Assembly: GCA_029972225.1 (NCBI GenBank)
Contig: CP124756.1
Location: forward strand, 4,192,279-4,256,278
DNA: 64,000 nt
Direction of reading: 5' to 3'
From: Candidatus Thiothrix putei
GTDB taxonomy: Bacteria; Pseudomonadota; Gammaproteobacteria; Thiotrichales; Thiotrichaceae
In this document: positions 52,821 through 61,753 of the stretch, in pieces
Layout of the letters: each line of letters begins with the position of its first letter
Position numbering within the stretch: position 1 is the stretch's first letter
Notes under the pieces: model-generated
Database searches by the model: none
The model's input: the letters and a program-made list of their open reading frames with translations, nothing else
Told to the model about the DNA's origin: nothing
Position numbers and translations under genes: made by a program

Positions 52821-53948
52821 TACTTTGCCCGTGAATAGCTGTTGAATAATGAGAAGCCCTCAAGCAAAGTACGGCTGTTATTGGCAACCGGTCGTCCTTT
52901 CCATGATCCAGATAGACTTCAGCGAATCCGATCAAACCGCCTTGAATGAGGGGCGTTACCGCCATGCCCACCCTCGCGTCCGCCAACGGATGGAAGTGTT
53001 GTGGCTAAAAAGCCAGGGAATGGCGCATGGGGACATTGAACGGCTGGCACAGGTGAGTTCAACGACGGTCACCCGTTATTTGAAACGTTACCAACAAGGT
53101 GGGATCGCTGCCTTGGAACAACTGGATTTCCGTCGCCCAACCCGCCGGTTGGAACCTTTCCGTGAGCCCCTGAAGAAACATTTTGAGAAGCATCCACCGA
53201 CCCGGATCAGTCAGGCGATCGCTGATATACAGCGCTTAACCGGCCTTGAACTCAAGCGGGAAGCCGTGCGGCTATTCCTGCATGACTTGGGTTTGTCCGT
53301 CAGGAAGGTGGGGATGATACCGGCGAAAGCCGACCCTGCTGCCCAGGAGACTTTTAAAAAAAGAGCTGGAGCCGCGTCTTGAGGAGGCCAAGGCCGGAAA
53401 ACGCGCCGTTTTCTTTGTCGACGCCGCCCATTTTGTCCTGGCCCCGTTTCTGGGGTTCCTGTGGTGTTTCACCCGGCTGTTCATCCGCGCCCCTGCCGGA
53501 CGCCAGCGCTACAATGTCCTCGGTGCGTTGAATGCAGTCACCCATGAACTGGTCACCGTGACCAATGACAGTTACATCAACTCCCAAAGTGTTTGTCAGT
53601 TGCTTCGGCAAATCAAGGCATTGGCCCTGGATGTCCCGGTGACCTTGGTGATGGACAATGCCCGTTACCAGCGCTGTAGCCTGGTACAAACATTCGCCCA
53701 AACACTCGGGATCGAACTGTTGTTCCTACCCGCTTATTCCCCCAACCTGAACCTGATTGAGCGCCTCTGGAAGTTTGTGAAGAAGGAATGCCTGTATTCA
53801 CGTTACCATGAAAACTTTACCGCGTTTGCGCAGGCCATTGATGCCTGTTTGGCACAAACCCACACTACGCATAAAAAAGCCTTGGACTCCTTGCTGACTC
53901 TCAACTTTCAGACCTTTGAGGAATCTGCAATTATGGGCGGTTGAAGTA
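52821..53948 (+). mobile_element. IS630-family element, type B, copy 1 (1128 bp)
   Basis: The ends TACTTTGCCC and GTTGAAGTA are flanked by TA on both sides (52819-52820, 53949-53950). An identical-length copy in the same orientation lies at 61754-62881; comparison of the flanks sets the borders. On its right it cuts a tnpB gene. Confidence 0.92.
52849..53944 (+). CDS. IS630-family transposase (type B), two frames
   Basis: The first frame (52849-53382) has helix-turn-helix GMAHGDIERLAQVSSTTVTRYLKRY and the winged region up to QETFKK. The catalytic half is in the +1 frame, VFFVDAAHFVLAPFLGFLW (Asp), LVMDNARYQRC (Asp), PAYSPNLNLIERLWKFVKKEC (Glu), ending at 53944. The switch is at a run of seven A (53356-53362); slippage to six A would join the frames as KKELEPRLEEAKAGKR. 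The start is probably ATG 52903 (MIQIDF) or 52849. Copy 2 has the same break. Confidence 0.82.
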
Positions 53949-53950
53949 TA

Positions 53951-54356
53951 ACCCAAGGTTGGGAATGCAGATGCGGCAACCGTCAAGGCTGAACTGGTCG
54001 TTGGTGAGGGTGAAACTGTCGCGGCTTTTGCCTTTCTTTTTGAATTGCGGGTACTTGGCTCGCCCCGCAAAGAAGTTCTTGAAAGCTGCACCGAGTTGGA
54101 TAATCGCCATTTGCGGGGCGTTTTTGGTGACTTCCAGCATCCAGGGGAATTGTTCGCGTTTGATGGCGTTCAATTGGCGGCGCAAGCCCATTTGGTTGGG
54201 TTTTGGCTGGGTGTTATCGTCTTTCCATGCGGCGTATTGGGTTTGCCATTCTGCCAACGCCCAGTTGTAGGCGAACCGTGCTGTACCAGCGGCTTTCGCC
54301 AAGTACGTCGCTTGCTTATGGTTGGGGTCAAGGCGGATTTTGTGGCTGATGATCAT
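53951..54356 (-). pseudogene. IS200/IS605-family TnpB, N-terminal fragment
   Basis: From ATG 54356, MIISHKIRLDPNHKQATYLAKAAGTARFAYNWALAEWQ is the helix-turn-helix start of TnpB (IS605 OrfB). It runs to RAKYPQFKKKGKSRDSFTLTNDQF and LDGCRICIPNLGLY, where the IS630-B element cuts in. The RuvC-like and zinc-finger parts are missing and not found on the other side of the IS, so this is a dead remnant of an RNA-guided nuclease ancestor gene. Confidence 0.88.
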
Positions 54357-54414
54357 GGCAAACAGAATGCAGCACGGTGTGATAGTTGTCTAGTCATCCG
54401 TGCTTTTGCTGCTA

Positions 54415-55550
54415 TACCTTACAGCGTCAAGACCTGAACATTTTTAAAGGTTTGAAAATTTGTTGTCATCAACTGGGTCAGTTCTTTCTTGTGATCGGTA
54501 TCCAGCTTGTCGAGACAGTTGGTGATGGCCGCCTTGAAAGCGGGAAACTTATCATAGTATTTCGAGTACAAGCATTTTTTCTTGACGAACTTCCACAACC
54601 GTTCAATCAGATTGAGGTTGGGTGAATAGGTCGGTAAAAATAATAGTTCAATATTGAGCCTTTTCGCACAGGCAAACACGGCTTCACAGCGTTGATACTT
54701 GGCATTATCCAAGACCAAAGTGATCGGTATTTTGAGTGCTAACGCTGCAATTTTTTCCAATAATTCACACACGCTGTTAGCGTTGATATAGGAGTCGTTA
54801 GTGATCGTGATGAGTTGTAGCGTTATCGCATTGAGTGCGCCCAATACGTTGTAGCGTTGTCGACCACAGGGGGCTTTGATGAATACGCGGGAAAATGACC
54901 ACAAAAACCCCAGAAACGGTGCTAACACGAAGTGGGCGGCATCGACAAAAAAAGGGCGCGTTTGCCCTCCTTAGCCTCCTGAATGCGCGGTTTTAGTTCA
55001 TTTTCCAGGAACTTTTCTTGTGCTTCCACATCAGCTTTGGCGGGTATCATCCCCACTTTATGGATGTCCATCCCTATTTTCTTCATAAAGACACGTACCC
55101 TGTCCTCACTGCGTTTGATGCCTGTCAGCTCCTCAATCTTAGCGGCTGCCGCCTTGCTGGTTGCGGGGGGATATTCACGAAAATAGGCTTCAATCTTGTC
55201 TTTATATGCCATCAAATCACTCTGTGGTTTATTGAATCGTATTTCTTTAAGAGCTTCTAAACCGTTAGGTTGTAGGTAGGCGTTTAGGTAGGCAAGCAGC
55301 GTGGCTTCTGTAATCCTTTCCAATCGTTTGATTTCCTTATGCGTCAACTGTTGGGATTTCAGGTACAGCACGGACATTTTCTTACGGACTCTGGGATGAG
55401 GATGGCGCTCCTTCCAGTAGAACAGCTCCGCTATCTCATCCTCAGTGAAAGTGATTTTTAATGTCATACATTACTCATGGCTGCTTTTGTTACCAGTCAT
55501 CTAACCATATTTCCCTGATCAAAAAAACTATTTTATGGCACGGACTGGTA
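54415..55550 (-). mobile_element. IS630-family element, type A, copy 2 (1136 bp)
   Basis: This is an inverted copy of 18553-19688, with TA on both sides (54413-54414, 55551-55552). The two copies form a pair of inverted repeats about 35 kb apart. Confidence 0.92.
54419..55467 (-). CDS. IS630-family transposase (type A), copy 2, two frames
   Basis: The same two frames (55467-54922 and 54928-54419) as in copy 1 are joined by a -1 slip on the seven-base T run of the coding strand (heptamer T TTT TTG). The helix-turn-helix and the DDE residues match copy 1. Conservation of the break in both copies argues that it is the working form. Confidence 0.85.
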
Positions 55551-55676
55551 TATCTTTTACGGATAAACGGCACTACGCTTTTATAAACCTAACCAAAATG
55601 ATAAAGTTTGAATAGATTTAGATAGATTTTATGGAAACTGTTTCAAACCCTCAATGGTCTGGCTATCGACTTTTGG

Positions 55677-55829
55677 TCACTCTTGAGTATGGAATGGGTC
55701 GACACGGATAAATTCGGTCTCTGATTCCGTTGCGCCATCAAACAAGGGCATGTCAACCTTACCATTAAGTAATAACGAGCAATCGAAAACCATGAGCATT
55801 CCACCTTCGCTAACGTAGAATGAATGCAT
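55677..55829 (-). CDS. Possible 50-aa hypothetical protein
   Basis: ATG 55829 opens MHSFYVSEGGMLMVFDCSLL and ends ...FIRVDPFHTQE. The composition is protein-like, but there is no convincing ribosome binding site and no recognised family. It may be the tail of a gene whose front was lost to the IS on one side. Confidence 0.3.
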   Translation of the reverse strand: MHSFYVSEGGMLMVFDCSLLLNGKVDMPLFDGATESETEFIRVDPFHTQE

Positions 55830-55841
55830 TGTTAAGCTAGA

Positions 55842-55865
55842 TCACCTTGGTGACGCTGCTATAAT
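55842..55865 (+). promoter_or_regulatory. Promoter -10 box with TCACC-TT-GGTGA palindrome, upstream of SDR gene
   Basis: TATAAT (55860-55865) lies 33 bases before the SDR start. Just upstream is TCACCTTGGTGA (55842-55853), a perfect palindrome that would overlap the spacer of the promoter and could be a repressor site. No good -35 hexamer is seen at the right distance, fitting a controlled promoter. Confidence 0.4.
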
Positions 55866-55898
55866 GCGTACAACCCTAAAACAACGAGGAAGGTCTAC

Positions 55899-56597
55899 AT
55901 GCCCACTATTTTGATTACCGGTGCGAATCGCGGTATCGGCTTGGAATTGGTTCGCCAGTATGCGGCGGATGGCTGGAATGTCTTGGCTTGCTGCCGTTCA
56001 CCCGAAAATGCTCACGATCTGAATAAATTAGCCCAGCATTCCAACGGTCATATCACCCTGCACCTGCTGGATGTTACCCAAGCGGCTCAACGTGCCGCAC
56101 TTGCTGCTCAACTCAAGGGGCAAGCCATCGACATCTTATTCAATAGCGCGGGCGTATCAGGCAGTTGGAGCAGCCAAGGTTTCGGGCAGTGCCAGGAAAA
56201 GGAATGGCTAGACGTGCTGCATATCAACGTCGTTACCCCGATGCTGATGATGCAAGACTTTGCGGCGAACGTTGCCCTTAGCGAGCGTAAAATCATTGCC
56301 AATATGAGCAGTAAAATGGGCAGTATTGCGGATAACACCTCCGGTGGTAGTTACTTGTACCGCTCCAGCAAAGCCGCATTGAATATGGTCAACAAGAGCG
56401 CCGCGCATGATTTGGCACGCAAGGGAATTGCTGTGGTGGCCTTACACCCCGGTTGGGTAAGAACAGACATGGGCGGCCCCAACGGTGAATTGTCCGTCGA
56501 AGAATCGGTTGCTGCCTTGAAACGCAATCTTGCCAACGTCACCTTTGCCGACTCAGGGCGTTTGATCGACATCGACGGCAGCACTATCCCGTGGTAG
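55899..56597 (+). CDS. Short-chain dehydrogenase/reductase
   Basis: The 232-residue protein has the Rossmann motif TGANRGIG at residues 7-14, FNSAGVSG, Ser in NMSSKMGS and the YRSSK pair (YxxxK) near residue 155, then HPGWVRTDMGG. This complete catalytic set is typical of classical SDRs of the C-factor/sniffer-like group (short, cytoplasmic, NAD(P)H-dependent). AGGAAGG precedes the ATG. The substrate is unknown. The downstream gene starts within its last codons. Confidence 0.9.
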   Translation: MPTILITGANRGIGLELVRQYAADGWNVLACCRSPENAHDLNKLAQHSNGHITLHLLDVTQAAQRAALAAQLKGQAIDILFNSAGVSGSWSSQGFGQCQEKEWLDVLHINVVTPMLMMQDFAANVALSERKIIANMSSKMGSIADNTSGGSYLYRSSKAALNMVNKSAAHDLARKGIAVVALHPGWVRTDMGGPNGELSVEESVAALKRNLANVTFADSGRLIDIDGSTIPW

Positions 56598-57154
56598 CCG
56601 AAACACCGAATCCGGCATCGCCAGCAGCGGACAAACGCCATCGCTTGCTGGTGATTTTTGAGCGTTTATTGCCATTGGTCGACAGTGTTGCCGACAAAGT
56701 GCGTTTTGCTGCTTTATTGGGAATGGGGCTGGATGTGTGGATTTTTATCTGGTTATTTTTTCTCAAAGGCACATCGCTAACCAGTGCACTCATCGTGGCT
56801 GGCGTGGTGTTACTGCCGCTATTGATCTTATTGCGTTTCTGGTGGGCATTGGAAGAACTGAAAGACTTGCCCACTATCGCCGGGCAAATGCTGGATGATG
56901 CCCAAGGTGAAATCACTGAAACCGTACAGGGTATCCGTGCAGGACAGGTACAGAAATTGGGTTTCCTCAGCTCTGCGAAAAGTTTGTGGAGCATCGGCTC
57001 ACTCGCTGGTGAAGCGCGTGAACTGATTGGCTCCTACTTGAGCATCGGGACATTGGTAAATCCCTTCTCTCTGATACTCGGCGTGCTATCGCTGTTATTT
57101 GTTTTATTGTTAGGTGTGGTGGGTTTTGTGTTACTCATACTGGCATTTTTCTGA
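56591..57154 (+). CDS. Hypothetical membrane protein
   Basis: The 187-residue protein begins at GTG 56591, overlapping the SDR stop. It has two hydrophobic helices near residues 45-82, an amphipathic middle (ELKDLPTIAGQMLDDAQGEITETVQGIRAGQVQKLGFLSSAKSL) and a long hydrophobic C-terminus (about 155-187). No family is recognised. Coupling to the SDR suggests a shared function, perhaps at the membrane. Confidence 0.7.
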   Translation: MVAETPNPASPAADKRHRLLVIFERLLPLVDSVADKVRFAALLGMGLDVWIFIWLFFLKGTSLTSALIVAGVVLLPLLILLRFWWALEELKDLPTIAGQMLDDAQGEITETVQGIRAGQVQKLGFLSSAKSLWSIGSLAGEARELIGSYLSIGTLVNPFSLILGVLSLLFVLLLGVVGFVLLILAFF

Positions 57155-57262
57155 TAGTCGGTAGTTTTTTGGCGACTGTTAGTTATTGACTACAAAAAAA
57201 CTAATTACGAAATCTTTTTTATATATTTTTATAAATAAAAACATGCTGCTAACATCATTAGC

Positions 57263-58192
57263 ATGAAAGATCACGATTACCTTGCCTTAGATGGTCACTC
57301 GATGCATGTTTTCCTGACCGTACTGGAACAGGGTTCGATTGCGAGTGCCGCCAATAAATTGGGAATTACGAAAACCGTCATTGGTCAGTGCCTTACCAAG
57401 TTGCGGTCAGTATTTCAAGATCCGTTATTCGTGCGTACCGGTGGGCAAGAAATTGTTGCCACGGCACGCGCCGAAAACTTGGGAGAACGAATGCGGGTGG
57501 TGCTGTCAGAAATGCAGCAGTTGACCGCTACGCCCGTTTTCAAACCTCAGCAGGCAGTGCTGCATTTCACGGTGGGAACCAACCATTTTCTGCGTGACAT
57601 CGTGTTACCCGACTTGTATCGGCAAGTGGCAACAGAGGTTAGCGAGTTTTCCTTGCAGACCATCACCGCCGAAGCCCCGTCGCTGGCGTTATTACGCACG
57701 GGCAAAGCGGATGTGTTGTTGTCCCCCGTCGCACCAGAGGGGGTTGATATTCTCTACAAACGTTTATTCATCGACCAATCCCGCTGTTTTTTTGATAGCA
57801 ATGCACGCGAAGCGCCACGCACCTTAGCCGACTTTCGTCAAGCCCGCTACATCGGCTTGCATCTGCCGGAAGGACAACAACGTAACGGGTCAATCGCAGC
57901 ACCCATCTTGCGGGAATTGGAACAACAAGTTGCCGTGCGTGTTCCCAATGTGTGGGATATGGCGAGTTTTATGCGGGGCAGTGATTTACTGGCTATCGCG
58001 CCGAGCATGTTGCGTATCGAGGCATTAGCAGAATTTTCGGTCATAATACCGCCTTTCAATCTCCCTCCCGTGCCGCTTTTCATGTTATGGCACACACGCC
58101 ATCAAAGCGACTCCGCGCAACAATGGCTACGCACCCAATTAGAAACAGCCGTCACCCATATCATGCAACGTGCCAAAGGTTTTAAAACCTAG
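57263..58192 (+). CDS. LysR-family transcriptional regulator
   Basis: The 309-residue protein has an N-terminal winged helix-turn-helix (MHVFLTVLEQGSIASAANKLGITKTVIGQCLTKLRSVFQDPLFVRTGG, residues 14-62) and a periplasmic-binding-like effector domain from about residue 95 (LHFTVGTNHFLRDIVLPDLYRQV, LRTGKADVLLSP). It resembles the NodD/LinR-like branch in having Asp-rich effector-domain strands. It follows an A+T-rich 110-base gap and may control the SDR/membrane gene pair or mogA; targets are not known. Confidence 0.88.
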   Translation: MKDHDYLALDGHSMHVFLTVLEQGSIASAANKLGITKTVIGQCLTKLRSVFQDPLFVRTGGQEIVATARAENLGERMRVVLSEMQQLTATPVFKPQQAVLHFTVGTNHFLRDIVLPDLYRQVATEVSEFSLQTITAEAPSLALLRTGKADVLLSPVAPEGVDILYKRLFIDQSRCFFDSNAREAPRTLADFRQARYIGLHLPEGQQRNGSIAAPILRELEQQVAVRVPNVWDMASFMRGSDLLAIAPSMLRIEALAEFSVIIPPFNLPPVPLFMLWHTRHQSDSAQQWLRTQLETAVTHIMQRAKGFKT

Positions 58193-58265
58193 TCGTCTTA
58201 AAGGCGGTGTTACCGTTACAATACGAGCCGTTAAGCATGACTCCCACAGTAAACAGGATCCCCCG

Positions 58266-58814
58266 ATGACCACCAGCATTGCACGCATTGGCATTTTGAC
58301 CATTTCTGATCGCGCCAGCCGTGGTGAATACGAAGATAAAGGTGGCCCTGCTATCCAAGCATGGTTTAGCCGGGTACTCACCAGCCCTTGGGAGGCCGTT
58401 GCACGGGTGATCCCCGATGAACAACCCGACATTGAAGCCGCCTTATGTGAACTCAGTGACCAAGAAGGTTGCAGCCTCATCGTGACCACCGGCGGCACAG
58501 GGCCTGCCTTACGTGATGTAACTCCGGAAGCCACTGAAGCCGTGTGTAGCAAAATGATGCCCGGTTTTGGTGAGCTGATGCGTTCTGCCTCCTTGCAGTT
58601 TGTACCGACCGCCATTCTATCGCGTCAAACAGCCGGTATTCGCGGGCGTAGCCTGATCGTCAACCTACCGGGCAAACCCTCTGCGATTGATGATTGCCTG
58701 CAAGCCGTGTTTCCTGCCATCCCGTACTGCTTAGATTTGATCGAAGCAGCCTACCTGACATCCGCCCCTGAACACTGCAAAGCCTTTCGCCCGGCGCACG
58801 CTAAGCCACGGTAA
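58266..58814 (+). CDS. mogA: Molybdopterin adenylyltransferase
   Basis: The protein has 182 residues from ATG 58266 (AGGA upstream); the longer open frame is not needed. IGILTISDRASRGEYEDKGGPAI, VTTGGTGPALRDVTPEATEAV and MPGFGELMRSAS are the MogA/MoaB fold, with LPGKPSAIDDCLQAVFPAIPYCLDLI as the conserved C-terminal helix. The enzyme adenylates molybdopterin ready for Mo insertion by MoeA. Length fits MogA. No other mo- genes are nearby, but a MOSC enzyme lies at 25.3 kb. Confidence 0.92.
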   Translation: MTTSIARIGILTISDRASRGEYEDKGGPAIQAWFSRVLTSPWEAVARVIPDEQPDIEAALCELSDQEGCSLIVTTGGTGPALRDVTPEATEAVCSKMMPGFGELMRSASLQFVPTAILSRQTAGIRGRSLIVNLPGKPSAIDDCLQAVFPAIPYCLDLIEAAYLTSAPEHCKAFRPAHAKPR

Positions 58815-58928
58815 AACTCAAAGGGGTGGGGCAATCCACGCATTTCCACCGTTTATCCCACCACTTACCAATCCACGCAGTATTTTCAGTAGAATCAGAC
58901 AAGTCTTCACCCAAAACCGTGGAATTGT

Positions 58929-59456
58929 ATGCGCGTAGGTTTGCTTGCTCTGCTTTTAGCACTGGGTTTATCCGTCATTTCAGCTCAAGCTGACATTTAC
59001 CGCTGGGTGGATGCTGCCGGTAATACGGTGTATGGCGATACCCCACCGAAACAAAGTGCCGCTAAACCGGTGGATTTGCCCTTGCTAACCATAGCCGATA
59101 GCCCAACGCCCGCACCAACCGCCAAGCCTGAAACCCCCGTTGAAGAAACAGAGGAAGCCTATTCTGACTTCAAGATCACCTCTCCCGGCGCTGATGAAGC
59201 CATTCGTGCCAATGAAGGCAATATCAACGTGACGGTCTCACTGAAACCACAGTTAAAACCTGGTGATGGCGTGTCACTCTACCTGGACTCCAAGCAAGTA
59301 GCTTCCGGCGCAACACTTTCCTTTGCACTGACCGAAGTGGATCGCGGTGAACACAGTGTGTTTGCAGTCTTAAATGATGCCGAAGGTAATATTATCCAAA
59401 ACACTGAGCCAGTTAAATTCAGCCTACTGCGGCATTCAGCGTTACTGCCCCTGTAA
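58929..59456 (+). CDS. DUF4124-containing periplasmic protein
   Basis: The 175-residue protein has a signal peptide MRVGLLALLLALGLSVISAQA, then DIYRWVDAAGNTVYGDTPP, the hallmark of DUF4124. A Pro/Thr/Glu-rich linker follows (about 55-85) and then a beta-sandwich-like C-terminal domain (FKITSPGADEAIRANEGNINVTVSLKPQL). The protein is exported. Its function is unknown, perhaps in envelope binding. Confidence 0.82.
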   Translation: MRVGLLALLLALGLSVISAQADIYRWVDAAGNTVYGDTPPKQSAAKPVDLPLLTIADSPTPAPTAKPETPVEETEEAYSDFKITSPGADEAIRANEGNINVTVSLKPQLKPGDGVSLYLDSKQVASGATLSFALTEVDRGEHSVFAVLNDAEGNIIQNTEPVKFSLLRHSALLPL

Positions 59457-59551
59457 CGCTTTATTGCAACGCTGGTTGCATTGATGCGTCGTAACGCATT
59501 TTGCTGTATTCTTCGCGCTTGTTTTACCCTACTGACAGACCCTGAAGCTTC

Positions 59552-60679
59552 ATGACACTACTCCCCGGATCAACCATCGGAATGCTCGGTGGCGGGCAAC
59601 TCGGACGCATGTTCACCGTCGCCGCTCGTACTCTCGGCTACCGCGTGATTATCCTCGAACCGGATTTTCACAGCCCCGCTGCGCAATTGTCGGACGATCA
59701 CATTATTGCCGCTTACGATGATGAAGCCGCATTGGCAGCATTTGGTAAACGCAGCGATGTGATCACCACTGAATTTGAGAATATTCCCGCACAAACACTG
59801 GAATTCCTCGCGCACTATGCACCAGTACGCCCCTCCGCCCATGCTGTGAAAATGGCGCAGGATCGGATCGTGGAAAAAGAATTTGTGCAGGCGTGTGGCT
59901 TGCAGCCTGTGCCATTTGTGGCGATTCGCACCGCAGCGGATATTGCCGCCGCAACCGACAGCATCCAATTCCCCGCTATTCTCAAAACCGCCCGCATGGG
60001 TTACGACGGCAAGGGTCAAGTAACTGTGCATTCGGTTGCCGAAGCGCAAGCCGCGTTTGCCCAATTGCAGCGTGTGGCATGTGTGCTGGAACAGCGGGTG
60101 GAATTGGAACGCGAAATTTCGGTCATTCTCGCCCGCAGTGTTGACGGCGATGTGCGTTGTTTCCCCGTTGCCGAGAACGAACACCGCAATGGTATTTTGC
60201 ACCAAAGCATTGTACCAGCGCGGATTGATGTAGCAGTCGCCGACGATGCTCAAGCCGCCGCCACACGCATGGCGGACAAGCTGGATTTCGTTGGCGTGAT
60301 GGCGGTGGAATTCTTCGTCACCCGCCAAGGCGAGTTGCTGATTAATGAAATGGCACCACGCACGCACAACAGCGGGCATTACACACTGGATGCTTGCATC
60401 ACATCACAGTTTGAACAGCAAGTACGCATGGTCTGCGAATTGCCATTCGGCGCAACCGACCTGCTGTCACCCGTGGTAATGGTCAATATGCTCGGCGATT
60501 TGTGGCACGGTACTCAGCCTAATTGGTTGGCATTGCTGCAAAGTGCGAATACCAAGCTACACTTGTACGGCAAACACGAAGCCCGCCCTGCTCGCAAAAT
60601 GGGGCATTACTGCACACTTGCTAAGCAATTGGATGATGCATTAATAGAAGCAGGCCATATTTTTCAACAATTGCAATAA
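59552..60679 (+). CDS. purK: N5-carboxyaminoimidazole ribonucleotide synthase
   Basis: The 375-residue protein has the PurK start STIGMLGGGQLGRMFTVAARTLGYRVIILEP, TTEFENIPAQTLEFLA, and ATP-grasp motifs (ILKTARMGYDGKGQ, LEQRVELEREISVILAR, INEMAPRTHNSGHYTLDAC). It makes N5-CAIR from AIR, bicarbonate and ATP, the substrate for PurE at 15.1 kb. The SirB2-like gene follows 12 bases later. Confidence 0.96.
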   Translation: MTLLPGSTIGMLGGGQLGRMFTVAARTLGYRVIILEPDFHSPAAQLSDDHIIAAYDDEAALAAFGKRSDVITTEFENIPAQTLEFLAHYAPVRPSAHAVKMAQDRIVEKEFVQACGLQPVPFVAIRTAADIAAATDSIQFPAILKTARMGYDGKGQVTVHSVAEAQAAFAQLQRVACVLEQRVELEREISVILARSVDGDVRCFPVAENEHRNGILHQSIVPARIDVAVADDAQAAATRMADKLDFVGVMAVEFFVTRQGELLINEMAPRTHNSGHYTLDACITSQFEQQVRMVCELPFGATDLLSPVVMVNMLGDLWHGTQPNWLALLQSANTKLHLYGKHEARPARKMGHYCTLAKQLDDALIEAGHIFQQLQ

Positions 60680-60691
60680 GGAACGCACCAC

Positions 60692-61069
60692 ATGGACATT
60701 AATACTCTGGTACTTAAGGTACACGCAATTATCGCACTGTTGTCAGTTGTGATTTATTTGATTCGGGGCGTATGGATGCTCACCAATAACCCAGCAGTGA
60801 CAAGCAAAGCGGCATTGGCGAGTGCCTCACTGTCGATGTTAATTTTATTGGGCACAGGTTTGTGGCTGGCATTTGTCAGCACTACACATGGCGTGGATAA
60901 TTTTGTCATTATCAAAGCGGTGGGCTTGATTGCTTACGTTGTGCTGGGTGTGATTGCGTTGAAACCCGGTTTGAGTAAAGTGGCCGCTATTGTGTTGTGG
61001 TTAGCAGGTCTGGCGGCCTTTGCTTATACCTTCCTGTATGCGAAAAACCTTGCACCGGCTATCCTCTAA
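60692..61069 (+). CDS. SirB2-family integral membrane protein
   Basis: The 125-residue protein has four membrane helices: VHAIIALLSVVIYLIRGVWML, ASLSMLILLGTGLWLAFV, IIKAVGLIAYVVLGVIAL and IVLWLAGLAAFAYTFLY. The His near residue 11 and R/G in RGVWML match the SirB2 family. Its role is not known at molecular level. It overlaps the methyltransferase gene by one base (TAATG). Confidence 0.85.
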   Translation: MDINTLVLKVHAIIALLSVVIYLIRGVWMLTNNPAVTSKAALASASLSMLILLGTGLWLAFVSTTHGVDNFVIIKAVGLIAYVVLGVIALKPGLSKVAAIVLWLAGLAAFAYTFLYAKNLAPAIL

Positions 61070-61662
61070 TGGCAGATATTCCTTACACCAAAAGCTTGCG
61101 TGACGATATTCGTTTTGACGCTGAGTTATGCGGGCAGCCGTTCACGTTTCTGTCGACCTGGGGGATTTTTTCCCCGCGTGAAATTGATGACGGCACGGAT
61201 TTGCTGCTGAAATACCTGAAAATCAACCCGACCGATGATTGTTTCGATCTTGGTTGCGGTTACGGCCCAGTCGGTTTGGTGATGGCGAAACTCGCTCCCC
61301 AAGGTCAAACCCTGATGGTCGATAAAGATTTCATGGCAGTGGAGTACGCCAATCGCAATGCGGGTGTGAATAAGCTCGCCAATGCGCGGGCTATGTTGAG
61401 TAACGGTTTCCAGCACATCGACAAAGATGCCCGCTTTGATGTGATTGCTTCCAATATTCCTGCCAAAGTCGGCAAAGAAATGATGAGCATTTTGCTGCAT
61501 GATATGAAACATCACCTAAAACCGGGCGGAAGGGTGTATTTGGTCACGATCAACGGCTTGCGTGAATACATGAAACGTAATTTGAAAGAAGTCTTCGGGA
61601 ATTTCGATAAGCTCAAGCAAGGGCAGGCGTATACGGTGTCGTATGCGGAGAAGCACAAATAG
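61069..61662 (+). CDS. Class I SAM methyltransferase, RsmC/RlmG-like
   Basis: The protein has 197 residues from ATG 61069; the upstream in-frame ATG at 60997 lies inside the SirB2 gene. DLGCGYGPVGLVMA is SAM motif I, VDKDFMAVEYANRNA motif II and VIASNIPAKVGKE stands in the place of the NPPF motif, as in the MTS-type rRNA guanine methyltransferases. THLKPGGRVYLVTI-like sequence follows. It probably modifies rRNA or a similar base. No N-terminal pseudo-domain is present, so it is not full RsmC. Confidence 0.85.
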   Translation: MADIPYTKSLRDDIRFDAELCGQPFTFLSTWGIFSPREIDDGTDLLLKYLKINPTDDCFDLGCGYGPVGLVMAKLAPQGQTLMVDKDFMAVEYANRNAGVNKLANARAMLSNGFQHIDKDARFDVIASNIPAKVGKEMMSILLHDMKHHLKPGGRVYLVTINGLREYMKRNLKEVFGNFDKLKQGQAYTVSYAEKHK

Positions 61663-61680
61663 CGTAGAGGATACCAGCGC

Positions 61681-61715
61681 AAAAAAACGCCCGCCGATAA
61701 TGAAACCGGCAGGCG
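61681..61715 (-). terminator. Rho-independent terminator on the minus strand
   Basis: Read on the minus strand, CGCCTGCCG pairs with CGGCGGGCG and is followed by seven T (61687-61681). It has no gene of its own orientation upstream except those beyond the IS630-B element (C1-peptidase-like fragment, DUF2278 gene). Confidence 0.75.
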
Positions 61716-61726
61716 CGACCACTGCC

Positions 61727-61753
61727 GTAGAGACGCAAAATCTTGCGTTTCTA
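61727..61753. repeat. Palindromic repeat GTAGAGACGCAAAA/TTGCGTTTCTA, cut by IS630-B
   Basis: GTAGAGACGCAA (61727-61738) pairs with TTGCGTTTCTA (61743-61753), and the last TA is the insertion target of the IS. The form is similar to the other GTAG...CTAC repeats in the window. Confidence 0.6.

Larger units (their letters stand above)
55551..55898. other. 350-base region between IS630-A and the SDR gene
   Basis: The first 130 bases are A+T-rich with nothing recognisable. 55677-55829 holds a possible 50-codon minus-strand ORF (listed separately). The last 60 bases hold the SDR promoter with a small palindrome. Confidence 0.5.
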
